From: Pilatotrama ljubarskyi
Lineage: Eukaryota > Basidiomycota > Agaricomycetes > Polyporales > Polyporaceae
Direction of reading: 5' to 3'
Assembly (NCBI GenBank): GCA_022385805.1
Contig: MU277757.1
Coordinates: 1-64,000 of the forward strand
Length of the DNA stretch: 64,000 nucleotides
How positions within the stretch are numbered: position 1 is the first letter of the stretch; each line of letters starts with the position of its first letter. The notes below the pieces were generated by a model that was given only the letters and a program-made list of their open reading frames with translations, was not told the origin of the DNA and ran no database searches. Below, in pieces: positions 44,701 through 54,837 of the stretch. Made by a program: the position numbers and the translations under genes.

Positions 44701-45625
44701 ATACCAAATGTCGCAAGGTGCAAAGGCGATCAGGCAGAAAGCCGATGGCAGGATTAAGACCGTCAGGAGCTCAGGGCGTCAGCATTGCTCCTGCTGGCAG
44801 CGTTGCTGTTTAAGTGGATAAGGCGCTCAAGGTGCTCAGCCACATAAGTCTGCAAGACCAACAGGAACAGAGAATGAGACCGGAGACCCAGGCGCCATAC
44901 AGATGTGGACCAAATGTAGACGGCCGTACAAATGCGGACGCGCAGGCGCAGACGCACAGATGCGTAAGACGATCAAAAGGTCAGAAGGTCAGCAACGCCG
45001 GCGCGTCAGGAGGCTCATGGCGCTAGACGTTTGTATATACAACAGGATATATCATTCAATTCGATATTCGACTAGACGTAGATAATACTGCTATGCGGCG
45101 TCGCAGGCGCAGGGATCAGACGATAAGGAGGCGTCAAGACGGACATATACAAAGGGCGACAGACGGATCGACGGAGGTCGTATACATACTGCTAGCGCCA
45201 AAATAGGGATGCTATGCTGGGGACAAGAAGCTTCAGCCTGAGTGGAGCGCGGATTCAACCGCTTGAGCTAGATACGTATGGATTACTACAGCACGGAGAG
45301 GGGGTTATGAGGGACGTACATCACAATATACACAGATTACGAAATGCTTCAGATAGGCGATGCGGACGACTTGAACGATGATGTGGAGGTGAGTGCGGAG
45401 GCGAGTCAAGAGGCGAGAGCGACGGCGAGCGCGCGTGGCGAGCGTGTATGGCGTGTGCGTACGGTGAGAGCGAAGGCGAGCGCGGAAGGTGACAGTTTGA
45501 GGATGGCGAGGTTCGAGACAGGATCATACAGCAAGAAATTTGGAAAACAAAGCCGGACGAAGTGTTGCTGCTCAACGCGACAGGGCGGGGAGGCGCATCA
45601 GCCATCCCGGGTCTCTCGGCTACGC
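41738..45625. other. Gene-poor region with low-complexity segments
   Basis: Almost 4 kb without a convincing gene. A possible promoter-like arrangement occurs near 43325-43392: a TATA-like catatagg, a run of 14 C (43352-43365), CT-rich sequence and an ATG opening MASSFAKPRGIALGLIF, but the frame closes after 30 codons and I could not extend it by splicing. A Cys-rich reading at about 44040-44130 (CTTEGC, CSYVCRECLH) may be a remnant. From about 44700 to 45500 there is purine-rich, GCG/GAC-biased imperfect repeat sequence (ggcgcagacgc, ggcgagagcg). Likely decayed DNA. Confidence 0.4.
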
Positions 45626-48370
45626 CTACTGAACACACATTAGATGGCGGTTGCATATTGCATGATGTACCAATAATCGACGACGACTCACGTTAAACAA
45701 GTCGTCAATAGTGAAGTCGGCGGTGGCGGTAAGGATCGCCGGTGGTGTAACCTCCGCTGCCGAAGGAGCCTCGAGCTGCGCGACCCGATAGGCGTGGTCG
45801 ACGATGCCGTCGAGCTCAGCGGGCGACAGTTTCCGAGCACCGCTGATCAGCTCAAGAGTCCTCATGCGGAAGTTGTTGCTGCTGAAGGCTACGTCCGTGG
45901 TGGTCCTCTTGCCGGTAGCGGGGTTCAACGCTTTCTTCACGACAGGTTGGCCGGCTTTGTTGTACTTGATTCGACGCAGCCTCCAAAGCGACGCGACGCG
46001 CAAAGCCTTGCTACGTATCAGTGATGGCGCGAATGTGTGATCGTCGTGACTGCTTACCGCAGCCGCAGCCAACCCGATTGCACCGTACGGGTACTCATCT
46101 ATGGGAGACTTGTACAGGTTCGGCACAACGATGGCCCCTTGAATGGCGTCGATATGCGCGGATATGCTGTTGATCAGGAACGGGGACCGATAGAGACCCT
46201 ACGGAGACATGTCAGATAGAGAACCCACTTCTGGAAGGAGGATATACCTCTTTGCTGTCGCCTTCTGGATCCGCGAAGAAGATACGTCCCCCGGGGACGA
46301 TGCGATCGCAAAATTCCCGTCGCGATGCACGATCAGGAAAGTCGTCGACCATGGCATTGAAGAAGGACTCGAAGGTGCGCATGGCTGAGCTGCCAAACGC
46401 CGAACGCCACTCGTACATACGTTGGGACGCCTAAGTGATTGTCAGTTGAGAGCGGCGCTCCATGCGATGTATGCCACTCACGAGCGCGTGCACCGAGTCG
46501 TTCGCAGTGATGACATATGGAAGCCGATCGCCGTACAGGGCGTCCCAGATCGCTTGCAGCAGCTTGATCATCTCGCGATCATTCAATGCCCATGGGTCGC
46601 TGCGAGTGCCTATTGCCTTCAGGAACGTCGGGATGAACTTCGCCTTCCAAGCGTTCTGCTCGTGAGCGGCTGCAGGAATATCTGAGTTTTTCGGGGTTGA
46701 CCGGGGCTTCCCACCCTTCGCCTTGCTCGCGCGGCCCTTGACGGTCGTCTTACCCTCAGTGATCGTCGCATTGTCTTCATCGTCCTCGTCCTTGTCTTCA
46801 CCCTCGCTCTCGTCGTCGTCATCCTCCTCCTCATCATCGTCGTCCTCCCCTTCTTCTTCGTCATCGTCGGCAACTTCGCTTCCCTAATCATCCGCTTTGT
46901 GTCAGTGGACGGCCTCGTCAATGAAAACGATACGGACCTTCTTGCGGCTAAAGCCATTGGTACTGCGGGAAGAGCTGGTTTTCGTCGTCGACTTACGTGA
47001 AGCCGGCTTGCTTGATGCTGTCGCGCTAGTCACGGACTTGCTCACCGTGGACTTACTCGTCGTAGACTTGCTCGTGGTAGAAGACCCCGAGGTCGACTTG
47101 ACCGCTTGTTTCTTGTCCTGGCCCTTCGCGCCAGCCGTCTTCTTCGGCTTGCCGGGCGTCGCGAGATTGACATCCTCGCACTTCACGAGGGCCTCAAGGA
47201 GCGCATCACGAGCTGCTCGCGTCACAGTAGCAGAGGGACTCACCGCGCTTGTCAACCGCTGACCGTGCTTGGCGGGGCTAGCCTTCGCGGCAGCAGCCTC
47301 AGTGACCTCGTCCTCGCTCCCAACGTACCCGCCCTCTCGAATGCCCCCGTCAGCCACTTCCTCAGCCTCCTTGCGCTTGTTGATGGGTCTCGGCTTGACT
47401 TTCTCCTTAGCCTTCCCCTTAGCCTTCCCGAACGCATTCTCCGCACCCATGAAGGGCGTAGCAGGGATCGCCACAGTTCGATGGGCAGAGACAATCCTGT
47501 TTTGTACCGGGGTCGCGAGTTCGGCGAATGCGACGTTCTCAGCCCAGGTGGACACCAAGGAACGTTTCCTAGAGGCGGGTCGTAGTAGAGAAGGATGTGG
47601 GGGAGGGGGTGGCAGGGGCGTGATGAGTGGGGAAGAAGAAGGAACGAGGGGAGAACGTACTTCTCTCCCGTGGCTGTGCTCACACTGGGCACGGGCGCCT
47701 CGGTGTCGGCCACAGAGTTCTCATCGTCAGCCGCCGCAGCGCGGTGGCGGGACTTACTCTCCTGGAGGATCTTTGCTTTGGCCGCCTCCACGTTGTTTCG
47801 CAAGGGCTGCTCAACTGGCTTGCTGACCTTGATCTTCTTCTTCGGCGGCTTTGGCGTCTCGGTGTTCCCCATCTCCGACTCCGGCTCGGTGAGCTCGGAT
47901 GAAGGCTCCTGGACGCCTTTACCACCTCCGGGGAACGGTGAAGGAGTTGGGGCCTCACCGTCGTCGACATCCATGCCGTCGGAATGGACGTCAGATGAGG
48001 GAGCATCCGTGCGGACCTTCTTGCCTGGTTTGGCTGGCGCGCGCTTACGCTTCGTAGCGGCGGCACCTCCTGCAACAACGTCAAGGATGCCCAACGCAAC
48101 ACCCGGACCATCCAGCGAGCGAGTCTGGTGAGTAATCTCATGCTTCGAGTGTTTCTCTCGGAGCTCACGAATTTTTGCTTCGTTCGCCTGCATCTCCAGC
48201 TCGAGCGCAGCGATCTCGAGCTCCTTCGCCTTCTTCGCCTTCTCCTTCTCAAGTTTCGCAAGCGCCTTCTGAGCCTTCTCAGCAGCAACTTCCTCGGCAG
48301 TGCGACGCTTTCTAGGAGCGACAGCTATCCCGGGACGCGTCTCTGAGTTGCTGGAGCGGGTGGACGGCAT
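45626..48370 (-). CDS. Large charged nuclear-type protein of unknown function
   Basis: Long minus-strand gene; I do not recognise the family with confidence. The ATG at 48370 (MPSTRSSNSETRPG) is preferred over the one at 48409. The N-terminus has a coiled-coil, Ala/Lys/Glu-rich stretch (KAQKALAKLEKEKAKKAKEL), then a basic segment (TKRKRAPAKPGKKVRT) that could be a nuclear signal. After disordered regions comes TPVQNRIVSAHRTVAIPATP. A Ser/Thr/Lys repeat array (STTSKSTTSKSTVSKSVTS) and a very acidic run of Asp/Glu follow. The C-terminal globular part reads FIPTFLKAIGTRSDPWALND, KLLQAIWDALYGDRLPYVIT, NDSVHAL, RMYEWRSAFGSSAMRTFES, FFNAMVDDFPD, GLYRSPFLINSISAHIDAIQ and PIDEYPYGAIGLAAAAVSSH. This layout (basic and acidic disordered part plus a helical C-terminal domain) recurs in large uncharacterised Agaricomycete families. 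The last exon may splice or read through to 45626. Confidence 0.6.
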
Positions 48371-48743
48371 GTGGACTGAAGTGGGTGGAAGGAAGTGTCC
48401 GATGTACAACGGGGGTGGTGGTTGAGAATGAAAAATTTGCCCCGGCGAGAACGGAGGTCTGCACTAATCAGGACTGCCTGCTGATCCCACGGCTTGCTCA
48501 AGAAGGAATGCTCTACTCTGAGGAGTGATTTGAAGCGCGCGGGATCCAGATCTGATTCCCGTGCTCTGACTCAGAGCTGAACCTTGCTGGTCGCGCCGCA
48601 GGCACGTCGCTCGAGCCAGTTGCTGGTTTCCGCGGGGCATTAAGTCCATCAGTCTTCACCGGGGAAAGGAAGAGTATGTTTGCGAACCGGTCCGTACAAT
48701 TCCAACATGAACTATCAGCCTTACAATTTACTAAGTGTGACAA
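48371..48743. other. Divergent intergenic region
   Basis: 370 bp between the charged protein gene and the F-box/LRR-like gene. No gene seen; shared promoter region. Confidence 0.45.
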
Positions 48744-50349
48744 TTGATGAACCGCAGGCTTCCTGCACTTGCACATCATAATCCGCCCTTCCTGGTGCGC
48801 ACAGACGGCAATCCAGGTCGGCGGAGCTATCAATTCTGCGCTCCCCGACATCCGGACAGGAGTCCCTCATTGTCGCTGGATCCGCTCCCCCTCCCGAGCG
48901 CAGTGTCGCGATTTCTCGGGTGCTTTGATTTAGTGGCTCTCGTTTTCGACGAATTCCGGAAAGACACATACACTGCAGGCGACCGGCAGCTCTTCCTGTC
49001 CTGCATGCTGGCTTCGAAGGTGTTCTTCCACTGTGCGGCTGCCCTGCTGTGGAGCGAGGCCCCTGATGAGGGTCTATTCGCGCTCGTCGTGCAACTCGAT
49101 GCAATCCCAGTCCGCCACAAAATATATGCGTTGATGGGAGGCACGCCCGAAGAGTTTGAGAGGTACTATGCCTATCTCGCAATGTTGTATCCCTTTTAAC
49201 GCGATTTCTAGGGGTTTACGGATGTTTTCCGAGGCGGTCACGACGCATCGTGCGTGGAATAATGCCCTGTACTACGCCAGCCTCATCAAAGCAGCGAAAC
49301 TTCGAGCCGCTAGCTTTCAAGACGGCATCCTTCCCCTGCTCTCGGCTCTCGTCCCCGATCAGTCGTCCATCCTCTGCTCCTTGCGGGAGCTGCATTGGGA
49401 CCAGGGAGTTTCCCCTAACGACGATCTCCTCTATCTCGTCGGCCCCAACCTCAAGTACCTCACTGTTGACGTCATGGACTTCCGCGACGGTCCTTTAGGA
49501 CAAGAAGCCTTCGCCGGGTGGGCAGAGAGACTCGCCCGGAAGCTTCTGCTGCTCTCGCCATCTCTCCATCGCCTCTACATACGTGCCTACAAATCGTTCG
49601 GACGCCAGCATACCCCTTTCATCTACTTCAGTACGCTACACCGACTTCCTGTGGACGTTCGCTCTGTCAGCAGTCAGTATTCTTGATGTAATCATATTTG
49701 AGACGAGCTGACCGGCGAAACAATCGTTCCAGAGACAGCACTCAGGCGTCTGCCGGTGCAGGATCCCAGTGGTACCTTTACACAGCTCAAGCAACTCTGG
49801 CTGAACGCGCGCACTGGAGCGTCTGGAGTCTTCGAGGGCCTTGCAAACGTCAGGCCCTTACTCTCCGAGGCCCTCCGCTGCGTCACTGTCTTGTCCGACT
49901 CAGCCGCTGGACGTATACGGCCTACCTTCCTGGTATACATTGCGCCCCTCCTCTCGATGGCGCATCTCAATTGCGTCACCATCCGCCTTCCCGGCCATGT
50001 TATAGCGTTTGATGGGGACGCTCTCCTGAGACTTGCCTGGTATTGGCCTTCTCTCGAGTGCCTGGATCTGGATTTCCGTCACCACCCCTCCAGTCCTCTG
50101 CCCACTCTCAACAGTCTCCTCCAATTTGCACAATCCTGTCCCTCCCTGCGCGAGTTGTCCCTCCCCGTAATGAACGGTTCGGTAGAGTGGTCAATGGCCA
50201 CGCGACCTCCTGCGAACACCAACCTCTTTACACTCGTTATACGTTCGATGTATATTACGCAGGGAGTCCCTCGCGAGCCGATCGTGATAGGTCTACGCGA
50301 GACATTCCCAAGCATGCGTATATGGGACATCGCATTCGTGAACATCTAG
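48744..50349 (+). CDS. F-box/LRR-like protein
   Basis: Protein of the large, poorly defined F-box/leucine-rich-repeat group of Agaricomycetes, which probably recruits clients to SCF ubiquitin ligases. An N-terminal helical segment (LGCFDLVALVFDEFRKDTY, RQLFLSCMLASKVFFHCAAA, LLWSEAP) resembles the F-box-like start. An intron at about 49163-49211 rejoins EEFER to GLRMFSEAVTTHRAWNNALY. Leucine-rich segments follow: ILCSLRELHWDQGVSPNDDL, NLKYLTVDVMDFRDG, LARKLLLLSPSLHRLYI, FTQLKQLWLNARTGASGVFE, MAHLNCVTIRLPG, WPSLECLDLDFRH and SCPSLRELSLPVMNG. It ends FPSMRIWDIAFVNI. The start codon is uncertain; the listed ATG adds a Pro-rich lead that may not be translated. No break is forced in the frame. Confidence 0.7.
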
Positions 50350-50561
50350 TCAAGCAATATCTCGGTGAGCCGCATCTTCCAATGCCCTGTTGCTTGCAGG
50401 CAGCATGGGAAGCTTATCCCTACGTCGTTCTAGGTATCCCTCCTACCCCAAAAACTGGCCCACATGGTCCGCTCTCTCGCTCTCTGTTGTATGTAGGGTT
50501 CCGTTCGTCCCTACAAAGGAGAAAATCCACAGAGCATAGTACTGTATCCCAGGGTGGACGG
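50350..50561. other. Short intergenic, nothing recognised
   Basis: 3-prime flank of the F-box/LRR-like gene. Nothing else seen. Confidence 0.4.
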
Positions 50562-50915
50562 TCACTGGAGCTCGAGAGGCCCACGTCGTAGTAGTCGGTC
50601 ATAGTGCCGAATTCTCTCTTGTATCTCAATCAGAGCATCATCAATTGATTGTCGTGGAATACCAGGGTTGCCACGAAAGGAGAGGTCTGGAGTGTATCGG
50701 AAAGGAGAGGTCTCGAGGGTATCAATTACCCTTGCTTCGTAGCGATTGGTGAAACGCCATATGCGCCCTGGGGTCTCTAGTCGAGCGAATGTCGGAGCCT
50801 CGCATACTTGGATTTCGTCTTTCAGGGGTTGTGCAGTATAGCAGAAGTCGAGCATAGTTCTATCAAGCGACTTGTACATACATGCTGCAGAGGCTCTCCT
50901 ATGACGCGTCGTCAA
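50562..50915 (-). CDS. Small unrecognised ORF, possible exon of the next gene
   Basis: 117-codon minus-strand frame ending RHYDRLLRRGPLELQ. The stretch IQVCEAPTFARLETPGRIW, ARVIDTLETSPFRYTPDLSF and IDDALIEIQERIRHYDRLL looks protein-like but matches no family I know. The upstream gene (51230-52199) ends at a CTGTAAGG that could also be a splice donor, so this frame might be a downstream exon of it. The alternative is a small independent gene or a chance frame. Confidence 0.3.
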   Translation of the reverse strand: MTTRHRRASAACMYKSLDRTMLDFCYTAQPLKDEIQVCEAPTFARLETPGRIWRFTNRYEARVIDTLETSPFRYTPDLSFRGNPGIPRQSIDDALIEIQERIRHYDRLLRRGPLELQ

Positions 50916-51229
50916 TATGGTATAGCAAGAGAAGGGTGGACGCGAGCGGAGGACAGATTATGGATGAAATATGTGCGACAGGGACCAAAAGAGAGACAAG
51001 GCGAAGCAAGAGGGGGGGATGCGGGTGCTCGCATATGTGCCAGAGACGGACCAAGAAAGTAGCAGTATCTACATGAGAGCGGCGACGCTGTAGTTACATT
51101 GACTCGGCCAACGGCGTGCTCGCTCCCAACCTAAGACGCGAGAAGGTTAGCCACCGGATGTCTCTCGAATGCATAGTATACGCACGGTGACAATCCTCTG
51201 TCCGAAGATGGACGTATCTCGTCGATTCC

Positions 51230-52199
51230 TTACAGGAGATGAGCCTTGACGTTGTTGGGCTCGGATTCAGAGCTCTGGGGGGCATCTGCCACACTAGCCT
51301 TGCCATTGGACGACGAACTGTTCAACATGCATCAGTGTATAACACCGCAAATGAACCACGAGAACGAACCTTTCTCCAGTGGCGTCGTCCTCGACAGTCG
51401 AGTTCACCTCATTGATGGAAAGACGCGATCTCTTGTTAGGCGGCATGCTCGCCCGCAAAGCACGTCTCTTCCTCCGAGACATCATAGCTTTAGCCGAGTT
51501 TTCGACAGCAGACGTCCCGGAGCTCCCCGCAGATAGCCCGCTGGGAGGTGCTAGACGGTCGGACTCTTCCTTCTGCGAGACCTCATTCGATCCGGCGCTG
51601 CCGGAGAGGTCCTTCGTGCTTTCGTCGTCAGAGGATTCGCCCGCAATCACGGTTCCACCGTCGCTGTCGGTTTCCCCGTCCGCGTCCGCGTCATCGTCCT
51701 CCCACCAGCCAAGTATAGCCCGTGTGAATGTGACACCGCCCTCCGGCATCGGAGGCTCGAGCTGACGCCTCCTGTGGATCTCCTCATAGACAGCATAGAA
51801 TTCCGCTTCGTTGGTGAATGTCACCGAATGTTGTATGCCAAATGATGATCTGTGACCAGAACACCGTTCGGCAATGGCCTCGCGTGCACGTTCCATTTCA
51901 GCCGGGTCAATCGCTGCGGACGGTGGAGGACGTTTCGGGGGCGCATCGACTCCAGATTGGGAAGATGACGGAGGAGGGGCAGACGGCCGAGGAGGGGCAG
52001 ATGGCGGAGAATGGGCAGATGGCTGAGGAGGAGCAGGTGTAGAAGGAGGGGAAGAAAGTGCGATGAGTCGCACACCAGCGGAATCAGCAGGCACGGAGCG
52101 AGCAGCAGAGGGGTTGGTAAACCCAGCACTGCTAGGAATGGCACGCGTCACAGAAGATGGAGGCTGAGTCGCGCTTGCGTTGTCAGACGGGAGGCTCAT
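51230..52199 (-). CDS. Hypothetical Pro/Ser-rich protein with a short conserved-looking core
   Basis: Two-exon gene of unknown function. The N-terminal third is Pro/Ser-rich and disordered (SSPPSTPAPPQPSAHSPPSA). A central segment reads ERAREAIAERCSGHRSSFGI, VTFTNEAEFYAVYEEIHRR and EGGVTFTRAILGWWEDDD, followed by an acidic run and a basic SRRKRRALRASMPPNKRSR that could be a nuclear signal. A canonical intron (about 51325-51374) joins DDATGE to a short last exon ending in NNVKAHLL with the stop at 51230. Low-complexity DNA in the first exon makes shadow frames on the plus strand look open. I do not recognise the family. Confidence 0.5.
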
Positions 52200-52383
52200 G
52201 GTACCCTAGAGAGAAACGGCGTAAGGAAGAGCAGGAGGATGAGAAGGGGAGAGAAAAATTCTGGCTGCCAACATTGTGTCGCCGCTCGATACCTCATACT
52301 GCAAGACACCTCCCATTACTGGACGCGCGCCTGTGGCGACGCGATAGAAATACCCACGGTCACGTGATCGTGCATCTCGATCT
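52200..52383. other. Gap upstream of pseudogene
   Basis: No gene recognised. The frame leading into the pseudogene is partly open from about 52350. Confidence 0.35.
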
Positions 52384-53288
52384 GTGCTTGCGCCGCCGCA
52401 GGAGCCGTCCGTGCCTGCTGCTACGGTCGAGGCGGCGCGCGTGCAGGAACGCGAGTCCCTCACGGCGATGTTCACTGAGTGGAAGAACAACGTTGAGGGC
52501 CGGTGGAGGGGCGTGCAGGTGGATTGGAACGAGGAGCGCGACCTCTTCCGGCGCGCGAAGGAGGAGTGGGAGAGCCCTGCGGGCCGCAGAGGAGACCATC
52601 TCCGGCGCTGCCGCCAAGGTCGAGTCCGGCCTCCTCTCCCTGGCGTCCTTTCAGGCGCAACAACAACAGAGCCTTATAAATGGGAACGCAAAGCCCCGCT
52701 CGAGTGGCGGCAGGCTGGTGACGCCGCCGAGTCCCCGGAGCCTCTCAGCAGAGTAGACACGGCCAAGGACACCCCGAAAGCGCATCAGCACGTCGAGAGG
52801 TCAGAAGCGGTAGCAATCAGTATCGCCGGGCGCCGCAGTCAATGAGCAGCAGCACGCCGGTGCGCGAAACGGTGACAGCGAGGGCTCCTTCTCTGATACT
52901 GGTCCCCGTCCGCGGTCACCATGGGCGGTGGACGACTCAAGCCACTCGGAGGGCCTCCACCCCAGTAATCGCGAGCGGAATAGCGACGGTCAGCACAGGG
53001 CAAGATGCCCTTCCCCATCATCCAGAGTCATCTGTCGTCAACCAGCCCATCTCGACCGCTGCAAGCGTTGTCTCAGGCGCGACGACAGACTCCCGCGTAC
53101 AGAAGCCACCGAAGGATGGCGTAAGTTTCGATGTCGTCCCCTCCCCGGCTCCCCCTAATCTTGCGCTCCAGTATCCCTATCACAACTTCTCTGCCGCGGT
53201 CGGCGTCGCGGCGCTAGTGTTTGTGGCAGCGGCAGTTTCATGGCGGGTCAAGCCGGAGGTGGGGTATAGACAGCGTAGCAAGTTATAG
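52384..53288 (+). pseudogene. Decayed gene for a coiled-coil, tail-anchored protein
   Basis: Remnant of a protein gene I cannot name. It reads ARVQERESLTAMFTEWKNNV and EGRWRGVQVDWNEERDLFRR (helical, coiled-coil-like) as far as EEWES. Sense then continues in another frame as RAAEETISGAAAKVESGLLS, LASFQAQQQQSLINGNA and VTPPSPRSLSAE. A TAG follows, then coherent sequence (TRPRTPRKRISTSRGQKR), a second TAG and more sense sequence. The end, in a third frame, holds a hydrophobic helix YHNFSAAVGVAALVFVAAAV followed by SWRVKPEV, a typical C-terminal membrane anchor. One frameshift and two nonsense codons within 400 bp, plus no upstream start, indicate a pseudogene. Introns cannot repair these breaks as I read them. 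Confidence 0.75.
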
Positions 53289-54163
53289 CAAAAGCGGCCC
53301 ATGTATCCTCGCACGTAGGTGACAAATCTCGACGTCCGACGTACCCGGCGCATCGTATCTATCCCCGTTCCCGTCCTTTCTCGCAGTTCCTCTCGATATC
53401 CTGGAATTCTCGGCTCTGGCTTTCGTCCTCCTTCGCATTCACCCACCCAGATGACCCGTCCGTCCCTCTTCGCTCTCTCATCTCCCTCGTCTCCTGGCTC
53501 GCATTTCACCTGCCGCGTCTCGCAGCAGCGCCCGAACGAAGGGTACAGTATGTTGCACGTATGGCTTAGGTCCAGCGAGCTGATTCGTGTATGGTAAGAG
53601 AGCGGGGGCGGAGATGGCGGGAGGGTCGCCGACGAGGTGCTTCTGCGGCGCTGCAGACTTCTAGCGCGTCGAACTTGGAAGGGAGTTGCACTGCACAACG
53701 AGCCCAACGGACAGCAGGTGACGCTTGCGCACCGGTATTGACGAGGGCAAATAGTAATACCGGTGCTCAACCCGACCACGCGACGAGGCTTGCAGCACCA
53801 GGCGACCAGGGAAAACGAGCCCTTGGGGACTGGATCCAGGTCGGGGTCCAGGGGACTGCGCGAAGGGAAGGAGTTCGCCGGGCTTGGGCGAGCGAATGGT
53901 ATGGTTGAGCTGGGAGGGCGGAAGCAAACTCGGTCACGCGGGCGTCGCGAGGAGCCGAGGGCAAAAGCCTGAGGGAGGGCTCATTGCAACCCGCAGGCTA
54001 TAGTACTATAGATTGCGCAAGTGAGTAAGAGTCGCGTGTTCGGCGATGAGTACCGGATACGCGATCCAACACAACGAGAACTAACTGAGGGCCAGTTTCA
54101 TGATCTCGTTGGTCAATGACTTCTCATTCAAGACTGTAAGTAGACTCTACTACTAGATCTGTA
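53289..54163. other. Intergenic, nothing recognised
   Basis: About 870 bp with no recognised gene on either strand. A basic Arg-rich frame near 53590-53970 looks like GC-biased shadow. Confidence 0.4.
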
Positions 54164-54723
54164 TCACTTGGGAACGAACGTGTTGGCGTCCCACCCATAG
54201 TTGCGGGACAATATCTTCCGTAGCCTATCATCACAATCCGGTATGAGTGGACATCGACACGATAAAGCGGACGCGCACCTGCTCATTGCATCAGGCCCGA
54301 GTGAGTTGTTACCCTTCTGCTTTCCATGGGGCTGGAAATGGGGAAGAATGAGCGTCGCTCCGATGCCGCGTACCTCGCGTACCTCATGCCAGGTGAAGGA
54401 AGGGCGAGACGGAGCGCCATCGGGAACGAAGACCCTCTTGGACCCATTACCCTTAGCCTTGTGTTGTCCTTTGCCTTTGGCGGTCGTGTACCAGAAGCCC
54501 AGCTCCGTCATGGCCTGTTCGGCATCAGTGGTAAGGCAATGACTGGGACCTGTTGAGCGACTACTCACAGTGACGAAGTCTGACCACTTCAAGGGCGCCC
54601 TCTGTCCCTTTCCGCCCGAGAATATAGTCTCCATGACCTACCCAGCTCTCTCATTAGCACGTCATGAACAGGAAAATGAGGCTACAGTACCGCCATTGTA
54701 GCAGCATCCACTTCGATACGCAT
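54164..54723 (-). CDS. Small protein with HicA-like C-terminal domain, possibly 5-prime truncated
   Basis: Five short minus-strand exons joined by GT-AG introns read: MRIEVDAATMA; VMETIFSGGKGQRAPLKW and SDFVT; AMTELGFWYTTAKGKGQHK with VFVPDGAPSRPSFTWHE; PHGKQKGNNSLGPDAMSR; and LRKILSRNYGWDANTFVPK. The pattern (W-S/D-F--M-ELGF, then F--PH, then L---YGW----F) matches the HicA-like double-stranded-RNA-binding fold present at the C-terminus of many uncharacterised Agaricomycete proteins. Those proteins usually carry a longer N-terminus. Here the frame upstream of the Met at 54723 is open for about 38 codons (to roughly 54837) and then stops, so an N-terminal exon may be missing or spliced from further away. 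Bacterial HicA members are toxins that act on RNA; no such role is claimed here. Confidence 0.5.
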
Positions 54724-54837
54724 CCTGAGGTGGAACCCGATGTGTTGGTGGTGGTGTAGCGAAGAGCGGGAGTGGGAGGACGCGTGCAGAGACTCAGGAG
54801 TACTGGTAGACGATGAGCTGAGTCGATGTGGGAACGT

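Noticed and set aside
47269..48131. Plus-strand frames of 178-185 codons
   Set aside because: Antisense to the Lys/Glu-rich coiled-coil part of the minus-strand charged protein; biased composition explains the openness.
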